DNA of 64,000 nt from UBA3478 sp049596955. GTDB taxonomy: Bacteria; Bacteroidota; Bacteroidia; Flavobacteriales; Flavobacteriaceae. The notes below the pieces were generated by a model. The model made no database searches. It was not told the DNA's origin and saw only the letters and a list, made by a program, of their open reading frames with translations. The stretch spans positions 1-64,000 of the forward strand of contig JBMYMD010000006.1 in NCBI GenBank assembly GCA_049596955.1, given 5' to 3'. Made by a program: the position numbers and the translations under genes. Of this stretch, positions 17,479-26,946 are shown one piece after another; positions within the stretch are counted from its first letter, which is position 1, and each line of letters begins with the position of its first letter.

Positions 17479-18198
17479 CTACAGGTGTTTGACTCGAGAT
17501 TCATAGCGTTTGTATAGCGTCTCATTATCTACCCCGTCGATGTTTTGGCTGAAATAGATTCCAGGTTTTGCTCCTTTTTCAACGGCGATTTTCAAGGCTT
17601 CTGTGGCTACCAAATTCACCAAGAAACATCCAGAAAGAGTTGAGGCGGCTCCAGTCAATTCATTTCCAATCTGCAATAAACCATCACCAGGTGGAACAGC
17701 ATTGTCCAATACTACGTCAGCTATTTCGTAAAGTTTTCGATGTTTACTGTTTCTAGTGGGATATTTTTTCGATTGTGCTACAGAGGTAATGGCAATGACT
17801 TTATTTCCATTCGCTTTGGCCAATTCTGCCATTTCAATGGGCATAGCATTTCGGCCAGAATTTGAGATGACCAAAAAGACATCTGATTTCTGGATTTTAT
17901 GTTGGTCCCATATCACTTTTGAAAATCCACTTATTCGTTCTATTTCTGCACTTCTTCGAGCGCCTTCTGCGGTCATTACCGTAGAATCTAATATGGCATT
18001 GACATTGGCTAGACCTCCGGCTCTAACGAATAATTCCAAACCTATCATGTGCGAATGTCCCGTACCGAAGGTGTGAATCATATGGTCCTCGACAATGGCC
18101 TCAGCGAATAAATCAATGGCTATTTTTAAGGAATCCTCATTGATTTGTACCAATTGATCAAAGAGTTCCGTGACCTTTTGTTTGTATTCGAATTCCAT
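17479..18198 (-). CDS. SIS-domain phosphosugar-binding protein
   Basis: This 239-residue single-SIS-domain protein resembles the uncharacterised COG4821 group. The N-terminal helical region is followed by HTFGTGHSHMIGLELFVRAGG and the phosphosugar-binding loop VFLVISNSGRNAMPIEMAELAK. Later segments VVLDNAVPPGDGLLQ and the terminal GVDNE lie where SIS proteins shape the active site. Members isomerise or sense phosphosugars such as N-acetylglucosamine-type 6-phosphates. It is the last gene of the GH20-NagX-SIS transcription unit, directly abutting the NagX-like gene with no gap. A role in amino-sugar phosphate handling is inferred from context; no regulator HTH domain is attached. Confidence 0.82.
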   Translation of the reverse strand: MEFEYKQKVTELFDQLVQINEDSLKIAIDLFAEAIVEDHMIHTFGTGHSHMIGLELFVRAGGLANVNAILDSTVMTAEGARRSAEIERISGFSKVIWDQHKIQKSDVFLVISNSGRNAMPIEMAELAKANGNKVIAITSVAQSKKYPTRNSKHRKLYEIADVVLDNAVPPGDGLLQIGNELTGAASTLSGCFLVNLVATEALKIAVEKGAKPGIYFSQNIDGVDNETLYKRYESRVKHL

Positions 18199-19296
18199 TT
18201 AAAGCTTGATGTAAATTTTTCGTTTAGATAAGATGTTGACAGGAATCCAAATAACAACCACGTAAAAGAGCGCATAAAGAAAGGAGAACAGCTTTGCCGA
18301 AAGACCGTTACTCAAGGCGAATTCTACAAAAGTGGCACTTAGTGAGATGCCCCAAAGAGAACTGCTGTAGAAGAATAAGGTACACATTCCTGCTAGCGTA
18401 TAGGCGAATATAGAGTTAACCCCAAAAGCGTGTGCCATTTTGAATCGATGTCCATAATTTTTGTAGTCGCAGAGGTAGATACAACTCGCAAGCGCAATAC
18501 TTGAAATCCCTCCTAAAACAAGCGTAAATGAGGTACTCCACAAGGCTTTGTTAAGCGGGAAAATATATTTGGTTAAATCTCCGAGTACGAGTAATACGGT
18601 GGCGAAAATGAATAGACTGTTCATTTGTTTTACTACATCTGAGGTTCTCTGAAGTAAATATGCAGCAAACATTCCAAAGAGTCCAGTAACCATAGCCGGA
18701 AATGTGCTAAGAATACCTTCAGGATCCCATGTTTCTTGCCATAAATATCCAGGAAGGTAAAGGTTGTCAATATAATGTGCCCAGTTTTTTTCAGGAACAC
18801 TTAAGTCTGGCATACCTATTCCAGGAACTGGAACATAACACATAATAATGAGATAAGCGGTAAGCACCGCAACAGCCAGGATTATTTGTTGTTTTTTCGA
18901 GAGGTATAAATAACAAAGTGCACAAAGTAAGTAGACCACTGAGATACGCTGTAATACTCCCGTCCAACGGATTTCGCCAAAATCAAAGTCAGGCCACAGC
19001 CATAAAAACAGTCCGACTAAATAAATCTTAACTGCTCTCCAGACCACCTTTTTGAGCAAATCGGTTTTAGAGGATTGTGCTGATCGTTTGCTTAATGATA
19101 AGACTATAGAAGTTCCCATAATGAATAAAAAGGTAGGGAAGATGTAATCTGTTGGAGTAAGACCATTCCAATCCGCGTGGAGCAGGGGAGCATAGACATG
19201 ACTCCATGAACCTGGGTCATTTACGATAATCATAAAAATAATAGTTAATCCTCTAAGAATGTCTAAAGCTAATAGTCGTTGGTTGGTTGTTGTCAT
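18199..19296 (-). CDS. NagX-like / HGSNAT-type membrane protein (DUF5009)
   Basis: This 365-residue polytopic protein has about ten hydrophobic helices. The N-terminal signature RLLALDILRGLTIIFMIIVNDPGSW and the loop with DWNGLTPTDYIFPTFLFIMG are diagnostic of the heparan-alpha-glucosaminide N-acetyltransferase/NagX family. In bacteria NagX sits in chitin and GlcNAc operons and is thought to move or modify GlcNAc at the inner membrane; lysosomal HGSNAT acetylates glucosamine across the membrane. It lies 5 nt after the GH20 gene and abuts the SIS gene. Transport of, or acetyl transfer to, hexosamines freed by GH20 is the most plausible role. Which of the two cannot be decided from sequence. 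Confidence 0.85.
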   Translation of the reverse strand: MTTTNQRLLALDILRGLTIIFMIIVNDPGSWSHVYAPLLHADWNGLTPTDYIFPTFLFIMGTSIVLSLSKRSAQSSKTDLLKKVVWRAVKIYLVGLFLWLWPDFDFGEIRWTGVLQRISVVYLLCALCYLYLSKKQQIILAVAVLTAYLIIMCYVPVPGIGMPDLSVPEKNWAHYIDNLYLPGYLWQETWDPEGILSTFPAMVTGLFGMFAAYLLQRTSDVVKQMNSLFIFATVLLVLGDLTKYIFPLNKALWSTSFTLVLGGISSIALASCIYLCDYKNYGHRFKMAHAFGVNSIFAYTLAGMCTLFFYSSSLWGISLSATFVEFALSNGLSAKLFSFLYALFYVVVIWIPVNILSKRKIYIKL

Positions 19297-19301
19297 GCTT
19301 T

Positions 19302-21806
19302 CTAGTTTTGAATTGAAATTATTTTACCGCTACGCCCAGTCGTTGAAAAGCTGTTCATTTGAACAAGGCTGCCTTTTGGAATCAAAATGGGTTTGGTGTA
19401 GATCTCAGCTGAGGCTGTTGGAATGCTTCCATCTGTGGTGTATTTCACTTGCATTCCTGGAAATAATCCTTTGACAGTTAAACTGTCATTTGTGATTATA
19501 GCTCCAGGTTTTGGTAAATGATATACCACATCAATATCAAGTATTGGCAAGATAGGTAAGCTGCGCTGGCCAATGGTATTTACAAAATGATTCCACGCCG
19601 TGAACATTTGAGATTGTTGCTTTTGGGTGTCTTTTTCTCTCATCCATGATTCTTCAGGAGTCCATGCTCTTTGGGCAAAAACAGCTAGATTCGGCATGAG
19701 TAATTCTTCTAAAATTTCTTGTGAACGTGCGGTTTCAGTCCACAATTGACTTTGAATACCTGTCAAGTTTGAAGCCTTATCTTTTTCAAGGGTGACGGTA
19801 TTGTTCTTGTATTGAGCACTGATTTGGTGTTTTTGATTTAAAAAGGAATTTCCAAACACATCTGTAGGGTTGGTACCCCAGGTGTCGAAATAATTCACAA
19901 AGCCTGACCAGTTTAGACCGTGGTTGTCCATATCCCTGTCATCGCTCATATCAAAATAAAAGGCTGAGGAATTACTCATCACAGTTTTAAAGCCCATATT
20001 GGCAAACTTGTAAATCATGTCCTCGCGGCCTTCTCCCCAAGTATTATTCCATACATAGGGAATCAATTCATAATTAAACGTTTCTTTGCGAATAGTCGTC
20101 TCGCCCTGGCTTTTTTCAGAATGGTCTAAAAGAATATCTTCCCATCCTGCGAGTTCCACCTGGTCTTTATCAAAAAGTTGTTTCAAGCGCTTAAGATTGT
20201 AGACATAAAGTTCTTCTAGATTAGAAACATTCGAGTTGTTATTGTCTAAAAAAGCCGAACAATCGTCTGAGGCGGTCCATACGCCATAAGGCAGTTCATC
20301 TGCTCCAATACTAAAACGCACTAAGCTCGAGTCGGCATCTTCGTACATCTTTTGAAGTTCGGTATAGACTTTTTCAAAAAAGGTATAAGCGCTTTCATTA
20401 CAAATGCAAATCACATTATCCGAGTAGCGTTGAGCCGATACATACTTACTTTGATCGTTACCATCTCGCAGTCTATATTCAAGGGCTTTCTCAGGCTGAT
20501 TTAAGGCCATGTATTTATCATAACGCGCTTCCATTGCAATTATGGCTGCTCGAGCATGAGAAGGAAAGCTAATTTGAGGCATAATGTCGATTTGTTTCTT
20601 TTTGGCGTATTTCAATATTTCCACAAAATCTTCTCGGGATAAATAACCATTTGATGTTGGGCTTCCTGCTGCACCTGAACCGTACATCGGTAAAAGGCTT
20701 TTGTTTTCGATTGCAGAATAAGATCTTTTCGCCCCTACACTGGTCAATTCTGGTAAATCTGGAATTTCCAATCTCCATCCTTCGTCATCAGTTAGTCTAA
20801 AATCAAGGGTGTTCAGTTTATACAGCCCCATGAGATCTAAAATTTTCAGGATTTCTTCTTTGTCGTAAAAATTACGTGAGATATCCAATAAGAATCCTCG
20901 ATATCCAAACCGAGGCTCGTCTTCAATGCGCAGTACAGGCCATCCATTACCTTCTAAGATAGCCGTAGCAAAGAGTTGTCTTAAACTTTGAGAGGCGTAG
21001 AACACCCCTTTAAGATTAGAAGCAGAAATATAGATGCCTTCAGGCTTGATTTCTAAAGTGTATGCTTCAGACTTTAAATTGGCATTATAAGATAGATATA
21101 AGCCGCTTTTACTTTCATCAGAAAGAACAATTAATTCACTTAGCCCTGCTTCAATAGTTTTTAAATCTTTAGAAAACTCCTCATCAAACTTTAAAAACAT
21201 TGAAGTTTCCGCTTGTATATAAGTGTTGTTGAAATAGGTTTTTTTAGGATATGGAACAACCCAACTAAGCGCCTCAGTTGAAAGCGAAGAAATATTTTGA
21301 TACTCAAGGTATCGATCTTCTGCATTCATAAAATTTAAGTTTTCAACCCCTTCTGCATCTTTCCATTCGATATTTGTTTGAAGGTCATACCCCTTTTCGT
21401 TATGAACAATAAAAACACCTACAGGTCCCATGGCAAGACGATCCATTATTCCACTTTGCAAACAATTCAGTCTTATGGTTTCTCCTGATTTTAAGCTGTA
21501 ATCATCAGAAAATTGAAGACGATAATAATCTCCATTAATTCGTTCAAAAGAAACTCCTTGGGGTAGGCTAGAGGGGATAATTTCACCTTTCATTTGATTC
21601 CAATGCAATTCCCAAACTGAGGATGTAATCGAAAGATCTGAATGATTTGTAATGCTCAGTTCTATCTCCATTTGATCAAGCTGCGTATCGAAGTGTACGA
21701 TGCGGTAGTTCAAAAAGATTCCCTTCTCTTCTGGCTTAGCTTGACAGGATAGTAGAAAAAAAGGTAAACCAAAAATAAGGAGCAATCTAGGTAAAATTTT
21801 ATTCAT
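19302..21806 (-). CDS. GH20 beta-N-acetylhexosaminidase, lipoprotein
   Basis: This 834-residue glycoside hydrolase removes terminal beta-linked GlcNAc or GalNAc by substrate-assisted catalysis. It has a lipoprotein signal (FFLLSC). An N-terminal CHB_HEX-like beta-sandwich is followed by a GH20b domain (about 180-300), then the catalytic barrel beginning RFGYRGFLLDISRNFY. The catalytic pair is D503-E504 in SIGADELPYGVW. The active-site Trp/Tyr stretches YVWNNTWGEG and SQLWTETARSQEILEELLMP are present. A C-terminal CHB_HEX_C-type domain (PGAIITNDSLTVKG ... YTTDGSIPT) ends the protein. It is first in the operon with NagX-like and SIS genes. Its leader contains AACTAACTG at 21815-21807. Confidence 0.95.
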   Translation of the reverse strand: MNKILPRLLLIFGLPFFLLSCQAKPEEKGIFLNYRIVHFDTQLDQMEIELSITNHSDLSITSSVWELHWNQMKGEIIPSSLPQGVSFERINGDYYRLQFSDDYSLKSGETIRLNCLQSGIMDRLAMGPVGVFIVHNEKGYDLQTNIEWKDAEGVENLNFMNAEDRYLEYQNISSLSTEALSWVVPYPKKTYFNNTYIQAETSMFLKFDEEFSKDLKTIEAGLSELIVLSDESKSGLYLSYNANLKSEAYTLEIKPEGIYISASNLKGVFYASQSLRQLFATAILEGNGWPVLRIEDEPRFGYRGFLLDISRNFYDKEEILKILDLMGLYKLNTLDFRLTDDEGWRLEIPDLPELTSVGAKRSYSAIENKSLLPMYGSGAAGSPTSNGYLSREDFVEILKYAKKKQIDIMPQISFPSHARAAIIAMEARYDKYMALNQPEKALEYRLRDGNDQSKYVSAQRYSDNVICICNESAYTFFEKVYTELQKMYEDADSSLVRFSIGADELPYGVWTASDDCSAFLDNNNSNVSNLEELYVYNLKRLKQLFDKDQVELAGWEDILLDHSEKSQGETTIRKETFNYELIPYVWNNTWGEGREDMIYKFANMGFKTVMSNSSAFYFDMSDDRDMDNHGLNWSGFVNYFDTWGTNPTDVFGNSFLNQKHQISAQYKNNTVTLEKDKASNLTGIQSQLWTETARSQEILEELLMPNLAVFAQRAWTPEESWMREKDTQKQQSQMFTAWNHFVNTIGQRSLPILPILDIDVVYHLPKPGAIITNDSLTVKGLFPGMQVKYTTDGSIPTASAEIYTKPILIPKGSLVQMNSFSTTGRSGKIISIQN

Positions 21807-21924
21807 CAGTTAGTTGGTTATTAGCAACTTATAAAAAGAAGCATTTGAATTTATTAAATTTTTAAAGAAGTGTAAGAATTTAAAACAAAAATTATTTATC
21901 TTTAATTGCAACTAAACTAATAAA

Positions 21925-22116
21925 ATGAAGCAAGTCTCTACACTTGTAATGTATATGCTTTATGCATGTTTTTTTACTCCACTAAAATGGTATATAGCTA
22001 TTTCAGATAACGAGTTTTGTATCGTTGATACTGACGAATTTGAAAATGGTTTAGAAAAGAGGTCAGCTTCATTTTTTGATACCAAAGTGACACCTAACCA
22101 ACAACATTTAGAATAA
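21925..22116 (+). CDS. small secreted or membrane peptide, unknown
   Basis: This 63-codon frame has a hydrophobic N-terminus (VSTLVMYMLYACFFTPLKWYI) followed by an acidic, charged tail. The ATG at 21925 is preceded by an A/T-rich leader (AACTAAACTAATAAA) typical of expressed genes here, and a terminator-like hairpin follows 33 nt after the stop. No homologue was recognised. Together the leader, start, short frame and terminator suggest a real small gene. A chance frame in A/T-rich DNA is the main alternative. Confidence 0.45.
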   Translation: MKQVSTLVMYMLYACFFTPLKWYIAISDNEFCIVDTDEFENGLEKRSASFFDTKVTPNQQHLE

Positions 22117-22149
22117 TTCCATTGAGCTTAAATTGTTTGGTTAACAATA

Positions 22150-22185
22150 GGGGTGGTTTCTCATTTTGATTCCACCCCGTTTTTG
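22150..22185 (+). terminator. intrinsic terminator after small ORF
   Basis: GGGGTGG at 22150-22156 pairs with CCACCCC at 22172-22178 around a 15-nt loop and is followed by GTTTTTG. It lies 33 nt after the stop of the 63-codon frame, with 129 nt of featureless DNA before the next gene. Confidence 0.6.
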
Positions 22186-22314
22186 TTCTAAGGATTATTT
22201 GACATCAGTTTTTTCTGATAACACATCATCGATAAATGCAGTATTTCTAGGACTTGCATATTTTTCTTTCATTTCAAAGAGTTAGAGTACATTTCATTTT
22301 ATTATTTTACGAAC

Positions 22315-22722
22315 ATGTGTTCGAATTCATTAATGTGGTTTTTCGTGCTATGCTTTTTTTTGATTACCTACTATTTAATCAAAAAAGTAGTCAGCACATT
22401 ATTTCAATTGTTTTTGAACAAGCAAGATGAAAATTACACCAAGACGATCTCATCTTTAGAATCTAAAAAAAAGGAAACCGAACTTGAAGATTCGTCAAAA
22501 AATCAAAAACAGATTTTTGAAAACATCGGAGAAACAATAGGCACCCATATGCGTTACGATATTAGAAGGAAGAAAACAGAAAAATCATTTTTTGAGTGGA
22601 TTGAATTCATTTCTCTCGTGGGAGCCTTTTTATTGCTATCCTTTGGAATAACAGATCAGCTTACCGTATTTTTTCTAGACGGCGTGTCAATTGTCAAAGA
22701 GTGGGTTTTATCGTTGTTTTAA
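22315..22722 (+). CDS. two-helix membrane protein of unknown function
   Basis: This 135-residue protein has an N-terminal hydrophobic helix (about 8-30, MWFFVLCFFLITYYLI), a central charged and probably coiled region rich in K, E and Q (about 38-90), and a second hydrophobic segment (about 98-115, ISLVGAFLLLSFGI). An ATG at 22315 and another at codon 7 are both possible; the second would shorten the first helix only slightly. It precedes uxaA by 52 nt on the same strand and may share its transcript. No family was recognised and no catalytic motif is visible. Confidence 0.55.
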   Translation: MCSNSLMWFFVLCFFLITYYLIKKVVSTLFQLFLNKQDENYTKTISSLESKKKETELEDSSKNQKQIFENIGETIGTHMRYDIRRKKTEKSFFEWIEFISLVGAFLLLSFGITDQLTVFFLDGVSIVKEWVLSLF

Positions 22723-22774
22723 GCACTTTCATTTCTTTTTAAATTCATAGCTTTAGAGGTACTTTGTTTTCAAA

Positions 22775-24382
22775 ATGAATACGACCTTCCTAAAAATACA
22801 CGCAAATGACAATGTGTTAGTCGCTTTATCTGAAATCAGCGCTGGGACTGAACTACAGATTGATGGTTCTAAAGTGGTTGTGAATGAAACAATCCCTCAA
22901 AAGCATAAACTATGTATAGCTCAACTTGAGGTAGGTGAAGAAGTGGTTATGTATGGTGTTATAGTCGCCAAAGCTTTAAGGTCCATTAAAGTTGGTGATT
23001 TGATAAAGACATCTAACGTTGCTCATCAAACGGCATCGACAATTCGCAAAAACAAAACAGTGCGTTGGAAGGCTCCGGATATTTCATCTTGGAAATCTAG
23101 ACATTTCATGGGATTTCACAGAGCCGATGGTCAAGTTGGCACATCAAATAACTGGTTGTTTTTTCCTTTGGTTTTTTGTGAGAACAGAAATATTGAAATT
23201 CTTAAAGACACCTTTGAAAAAGAGCTTTTTCCACAAGCTCCTAATCCTTACCGCAGATATTTGCGCAATCTTCTTCATAAAGAAAATTCAGAAGAAGAGC
23301 ATAAAGAAAACACTCCAGGTATAGATAATATTAATTTGCGTTTTATAACACATCAAGGAGGATGTGGTGGTACTAAAAACGATGCTGTGTCGCTTGCCCG
23401 TCTTCTAGCTGGTTATGTCAATAATCCAAATGTTGCCGGAGCAACGGTTTTGAGCTTAGGTTGTCAACATTTACAAATAGAGGTATTTAAAGAGGCTTTA
23501 GAATCGCTTTCTTCTGATTCGAAAAAGCCCATTCTGATCTATGAACAACAACAAATGGGTACCACAGAGGAGATGTTGACTCAAGTCATCGAGCAATCTT
23601 TTAATGAAATTCAATTGGCCAATCAGTTAAAACGAGCTCCAGCTCCACTTTCTAGACTAACCGTTGGACTCGAATGCGGAGGGTCTGATGGATTTTCAGG
23701 AATTTCAGCAAACCCAACGCTAGGCTATGTTTCTGATGTGTTGTCTGCTTTAGGTGGCAGTAGTATTTTAGCCGAATTCCCCGAATTATGTGGCGTAGAA
23801 CAAGACTTAGTCGACCGTTGTATCAATGACGAAATTGCATCTAAATTTTTGACATTGATGCAGAACTACAATCAAAGCGCTCAAAATGTAGGATCGGGTT
23901 TTGATATGAATCCTTCACCAGGAAACGTTAAAGATGGTCTTATTACCGATGCCATAAAATCAGCTGGTGCTGCCAAGAAAGGAGGAACTTCTCCTGTAGT
24001 TGACGTTCTAGATTACACCGAATATGTATCAAAAAAGGGATTGAATCTTTTATGTACCCCTGGAAATGACGTTGAAAGCACTACTGCAATGGTGGGTTCC
24101 GGCGCGAATCTCGTACTTTTTACCACAGGATTGGGAACACCTACCGGTAATCCAATCACACCTGTACTCAAAATAGCGTCAAACACGGAATTGTGTAAAA
24201 AAATGCCTGATATCATAGACTTCGATACAGGAGCGGTCATAAGAGGAGAAAAGTCCATACAAGAAATGGGAGAACTCTTGTTGGAATTTATCATTGAAGT
24301 GGCTAGCGGACGTCAGATGATCAATGCTGATATGCATCAGCAATTTGATTTTATCCCTTGGAAAAGAGGAGTTTCATTATAA
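22775..24382 (+). CDS. uxaA: D-altronate dehydratase, full-length UxaA
   Basis: This 535-residue enzyme converts D-altronate to 2-keto-3-deoxygluconate (EC 4.2.1.7) in hexuronate catabolism. It is the fused form. An N-terminal SAF domain covers about residues 1-95 (IHANDNVLVALSEI ... VVMYGVIVAKALRSIKVGD). The catalytic part begins FMGFHRADGQVGTSNNW and contains HQGGCGGTKNDA, LGCQHLQIE, VGLECGGSDGFSGISANP and LCTPGNDVESTTAMVGSGAN. The conserved Cys residues are consistent with the iron/manganese site. UxaB and UxaC are absent from the window, so the upstream steps must be encoded elsewhere. Relatives act on other sugar acids, so the exact substrate is probable, not proven. A bidirectional terminator follows. 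Confidence 0.88.
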   Translation: MNTTFLKIHANDNVLVALSEISAGTELQIDGSKVVVNETIPQKHKLCIAQLEVGEEVVMYGVIVAKALRSIKVGDLIKTSNVAHQTASTIRKNKTVRWKAPDISSWKSRHFMGFHRADGQVGTSNNWLFFPLVFCENRNIEILKDTFEKELFPQAPNPYRRYLRNLLHKENSEEEHKENTPGIDNINLRFITHQGGCGGTKNDAVSLARLLAGYVNNPNVAGATVLSLGCQHLQIEVFKEALESLSSDSKKPILIYEQQQMGTTEEMLTQVIEQSFNEIQLANQLKRAPAPLSRLTVGLECGGSDGFSGISANPTLGYVSDVLSALGGSSILAEFPELCGVEQDLVDRCINDEIASKFLTLMQNYNQSAQNVGSGFDMNPSPGNVKDGLITDAIKSAGAAKKGGTSPVVDVLDYTEYVSKKGLNLLCTPGNDVESTTAMVGSGANLVLFTTGLGTPTGNPITPVLKIASNTELCKKMPDIIDFDTGAVIRGEKSIQEMGELLLEFIIEVASGRQMINADMHQQFDFIPWKRGVSL

Positions 24383-24416
24383 AAAAACCGATACCTAATT
24401 AAAGCATCGGTTTTTT
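24383..24416. terminator. bidirectional terminator between convergent genes
   Basis: An A-run leads into CCGATA, a loop, then CATCGG and a T-run: one near-perfect hairpin with A/T tracts on both sides. It sits between the convergent uxaA and the TIM-barrel lipoprotein gene and should stop both. Confidence 0.8.
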
Positions 24417-24436
24417 CAAAGTATCAAATTACATAT

Positions 24437-25426
24437 CTAATTCAGCATAGATTTGGCGTAGTCATAACTTCTTTTAACTTCTTGTACAGCATCTGAGCCT
24501 TCAGGAATTTCGTACTCTAACTCAATGGTTAACGGAAAGTCATATCCCTTGTCTTTCATCAATTGTAATAAAGCTTTAATAGGAGTATCACCCTCTCCCC
24601 ACATCATATTGTCTTGACCATTTTCTTTGTTTTTCCTGTCTTTGAGATGCATACTAACAATTTTATCGTGTTTCTCTTCGACAATCTTTAAGGGTTCTGG
24701 ATGTCCAGCAGCCACGTAATGACCAATGTCTAAGTTCATTCGAATCGCATCTGATATGGCCATGGAGTCATCCCAAAAAGTTGGTGTTTGTTGTGTGTGT
24801 CCATGGTAACCCACAAGAACACCTTCTTCTTCTGCAAGACGACCTAGCCTAGCCGTATGTTCATCGTTTTCCGGATGTTCTAAGGTGATATGTGTTGCCC
24901 CTAGAGCTTTTGCTGCGCGCATTCCATATCTGATGTCATCGTCAGTGTTATCCGTTCCAAAAACACTGGGTTTAAAGGCATAAATACTAATACCTGCTTC
25001 TGCGTACATATTTTTCAATTCTTCGAACTTACCAAAGTCTACATCTTTACGCCATTGTGCAACCTCTTCATTGTAAGCAGCGATTTCTAGTTGTAACAGT
25101 GCTGCTTCTTCGCGCTCTTCATCAGTTAATTCTTCATTTCTGTAAAGTTTATAGAGCAATCCTCTGTTGGGATGACCCCAAATTGGATTGACCGGTGCTC
25201 CCGCAAAAGGTTCTGCGTGATTGCCCATAAGTTCAACTTGTGTTAAGCCGGTTTGTTTTACATATTCGATAACAGCTTCTGGGCTCTGATCTGGCATAGA
25301 TCGAAATGAGTAAGTGATTACCCCAAAGTTTACATTGTGTTCTTCTTTCTTTTCTGGATTTTCTTGGCAACCAATAAATAGTAATGATGCAAATAAAAAT
25401 CCAAATATTGTTTTGAGTTTAGTCAT
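24437..25426 (-). CDS. sugar phosphate isomerase/epimerase-like TIM-barrel lipoprotein
   Basis: This 329-residue xylose-isomerase-like TIM barrel has a lipoprotein signal (FASLLFIGCQ) that anchors it outside the cytoplasm. The strand motifs FGVITYSFRSM, TQVELMGNHAEP, ISIYAFKPSVFG, HITLEHPEND, VGYHGHTQQTPTFWDD, MNLDIGHYVAAGH, VSMHLKDRKN and PLTIELEYEIP place the metal-binding Glu, Asp, His and Glu of the family. A charged helical insert (about residues 85-125: NEELTDEEREEAALLQLE) is notable. Exported members of this superfamily in Bacteroidota may act as isomerases or lyases on periplasmic sugars. It lies 110 nt downstream of the NCS1 permease gene, so it may end the rhamnose operon or have its own promoter. 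The substrate is unknown. Confidence 0.82.
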   Translation of the reverse strand: MTKLKTIFGFLFASLLFIGCQENPEKKEEHNVNFGVITYSFRSMPDQSPEAVIEYVKQTGLTQVELMGNHAEPFAGAPVNPIWGHPNRGLLYKLYRNEELTDEEREEAALLQLEIAAYNEEVAQWRKDVDFGKFEELKNMYAEAGISIYAFKPSVFGTDNTDDDIRYGMRAAKALGATHITLEHPENDEHTARLGRLAEEEGVLVGYHGHTQQTPTFWDDSMAISDAIRMNLDIGHYVAAGHPEPLKIVEEKHDKIVSMHLKDRKNKENGQDNMMWGEGDTPIKALLQLMKDKGYDFPLTIELEYEIPEGSDAVQEVKRSYDYAKSMLN

Positions 25427-25536
25427 AGTTGTTTCTTTTATTACGTATTAAATGTAAGAGATATTTTAGAGTTTCAAGGTTTTTTAAGCCTTAATTTATC
25501 AAAATGATACAATAATAGGGTATGCCACTTATTTGG

Positions 25537-26931
25537 TTACGCTCGTGCTGCTTTTTTGGATAGTATCAAAAACAATAATCCACAACAGATCCACGCGGGT
25601 AAAGTCATAAAGCTTAAAAAGATGCCAAATTGCTGGGCGACAATATAACAACCTCCAGCAGCCAACACCCAAGAAATAAGTACAGCCCAATTAATTGAAA
25701 TCTTTTTGATTTCTGCATAATTTTCTACAATCTTAAATGAGTTGCCAAAGAAGTGTTGAAAGACAATGATTGCACCCATTGGCGCTAATATAAATCCGTA
25801 GAGCGCTACAAAATCTAAAAGTTTCATGGCTACTGCCGGAAACATACCTGCAAGGGTAGCTAGACCACCTGCAAGAAGAGTTATTTTGAATCGAGAAGTA
25901 TTTTTAAAGATGGCTTGGAATGCCAATCCGGCTCTGTAAATAGTGGGGTTTGCTGTAGTCCAACCCGCCATGATAACCACTAAAACTCCAAATACACCTA
26001 AGGCATTATATGCTAAAGGGCCAGGAGCTACAGGAGGGGCCTCACCTTGAAGAAGGAATTGTTGAGCCTCACTGCTTTTGATGTAAACCGCGTAGAGTAG
26101 TGCTGCCGCTATCCATGCCATAAAATGACCGATGTACATTCCCGCAGCTGAGGTCCATCCTGAAGAAGCTTTTCGAGCAAAACGAAAAACCGATAAGTCA
26201 GACATTCCGATATGCATCGCCGCATTGGCGAACCAAGACCAAATTGCTACATGCCAAAATCCATACTTAATTTGCCCGGGGAAGGGTTCGCTTCCTTCAC
26301 CCCAAATCGCCCAAAAATCAGCAAAACTTTGAACGCCCAATTGTCGTAAGGCCACAATACCGCTGAGTAAAAAACCGAGTACGATAATTGGGGCCATATA
26401 ATTGGCTGCTCTTGAGACCGTGTCGTATCCTTTGGCAGCGATTACCGAAATGAGTATTCCAATACTCAAGACAATTAAGATCCATGTTAAACCATTGGGC
26501 AGGGTATCGCTGAGTTTAGGCATAGGCATATCAAAAGGAATTCCTACGGCCGTTGCCGAGACAGTAATCATTGCTCCTGCTAAAAAACAAAACAGTACCC
26601 CGTTGGCAAGATTGTATAGGGTAACCAATTTGAAACCACAAATTTTTTCTAATTGATAATAAAGGGTAAGTCTATATTTTACTGCAATTTCTGCTGTTAA
26701 AAATCGCCAACTTAAAACAGCAAGTAGGTTTCCGACAATGAGTCCCATAATAAGGTCAAAAGCACTTACTCCAGTAGTCAAAAATAGAGGGCCAATGACA
26801 AACTCTGTTCCGGCGGCGTGCTCGCCTGCATACATGCCTAAAAAACTCTTCCAGCTTTTTAATTTGGATTCGGGAACAGCTACGCGTTCAAATTCTCCGT
26901 CGCTTACTGTTGGTTCGGTTGTTGTACTCAT
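25537..26931 (-). CDS. NCS1/purine-cytosine-permease-like transporter
   Basis: This 464-residue integral membrane protein has about 12 helices. The pattern after a soluble N-terminus (SWKSFLGMYAGEHAAGTEFVIGPLF), then LTLYYQLEKICG and GWTTANPTIYRAGLAFQAI, resembles nucleobase:cation symporter-1 (purine/cytosine permease) transporters with a LeuT fold. Known family members carry nucleobases, hydantoins or vitamins. Here the gene is the fifth in the rhamnose operon, 15 nt after the lactate-oxidising enzyme gene, so it may carry L-rhamnose, a lactate-like acid or another pathway compound. A conventional rhamnose transporter (RhaT or ABC) is absent. Family confidence is good; the substrate is inferred only from position. 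Confidence 0.8.
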   Translation of the reverse strand: MSTTTEPTVSDGEFERVAVPESKLKSWKSFLGMYAGEHAAGTEFVIGPLFLTTGVSAFDLIMGLIVGNLLAVLSWRFLTAEIAVKYRLTLYYQLEKICGFKLVTLYNLANGVLFCFLAGAMITVSATAVGIPFDMPMPKLSDTLPNGLTWILIVLSIGILISVIAAKGYDTVSRAANYMAPIIVLGFLLSGIVALRQLGVQSFADFWAIWGEGSEPFPGQIKYGFWHVAIWSWFANAAMHIGMSDLSVFRFARKASSGWTSAAGMYIGHFMAWIAAALLYAVYIKSSEAQQFLLQGEAPPVAPGPLAYNALGVFGVLVVIMAGWTTANPTIYRAGLAFQAIFKNTSRFKITLLAGGLATLAGMFPAVAMKLLDFVALYGFILAPMGAIIVFQHFFGNSFKIVENYAEIKKISINWAVLISWVLAAGGCYIVAQQFGIFLSFMTLPAWICCGLLFLILSKKAARA

Positions 26932-26946
26932 GATTTGATGTTTAGC

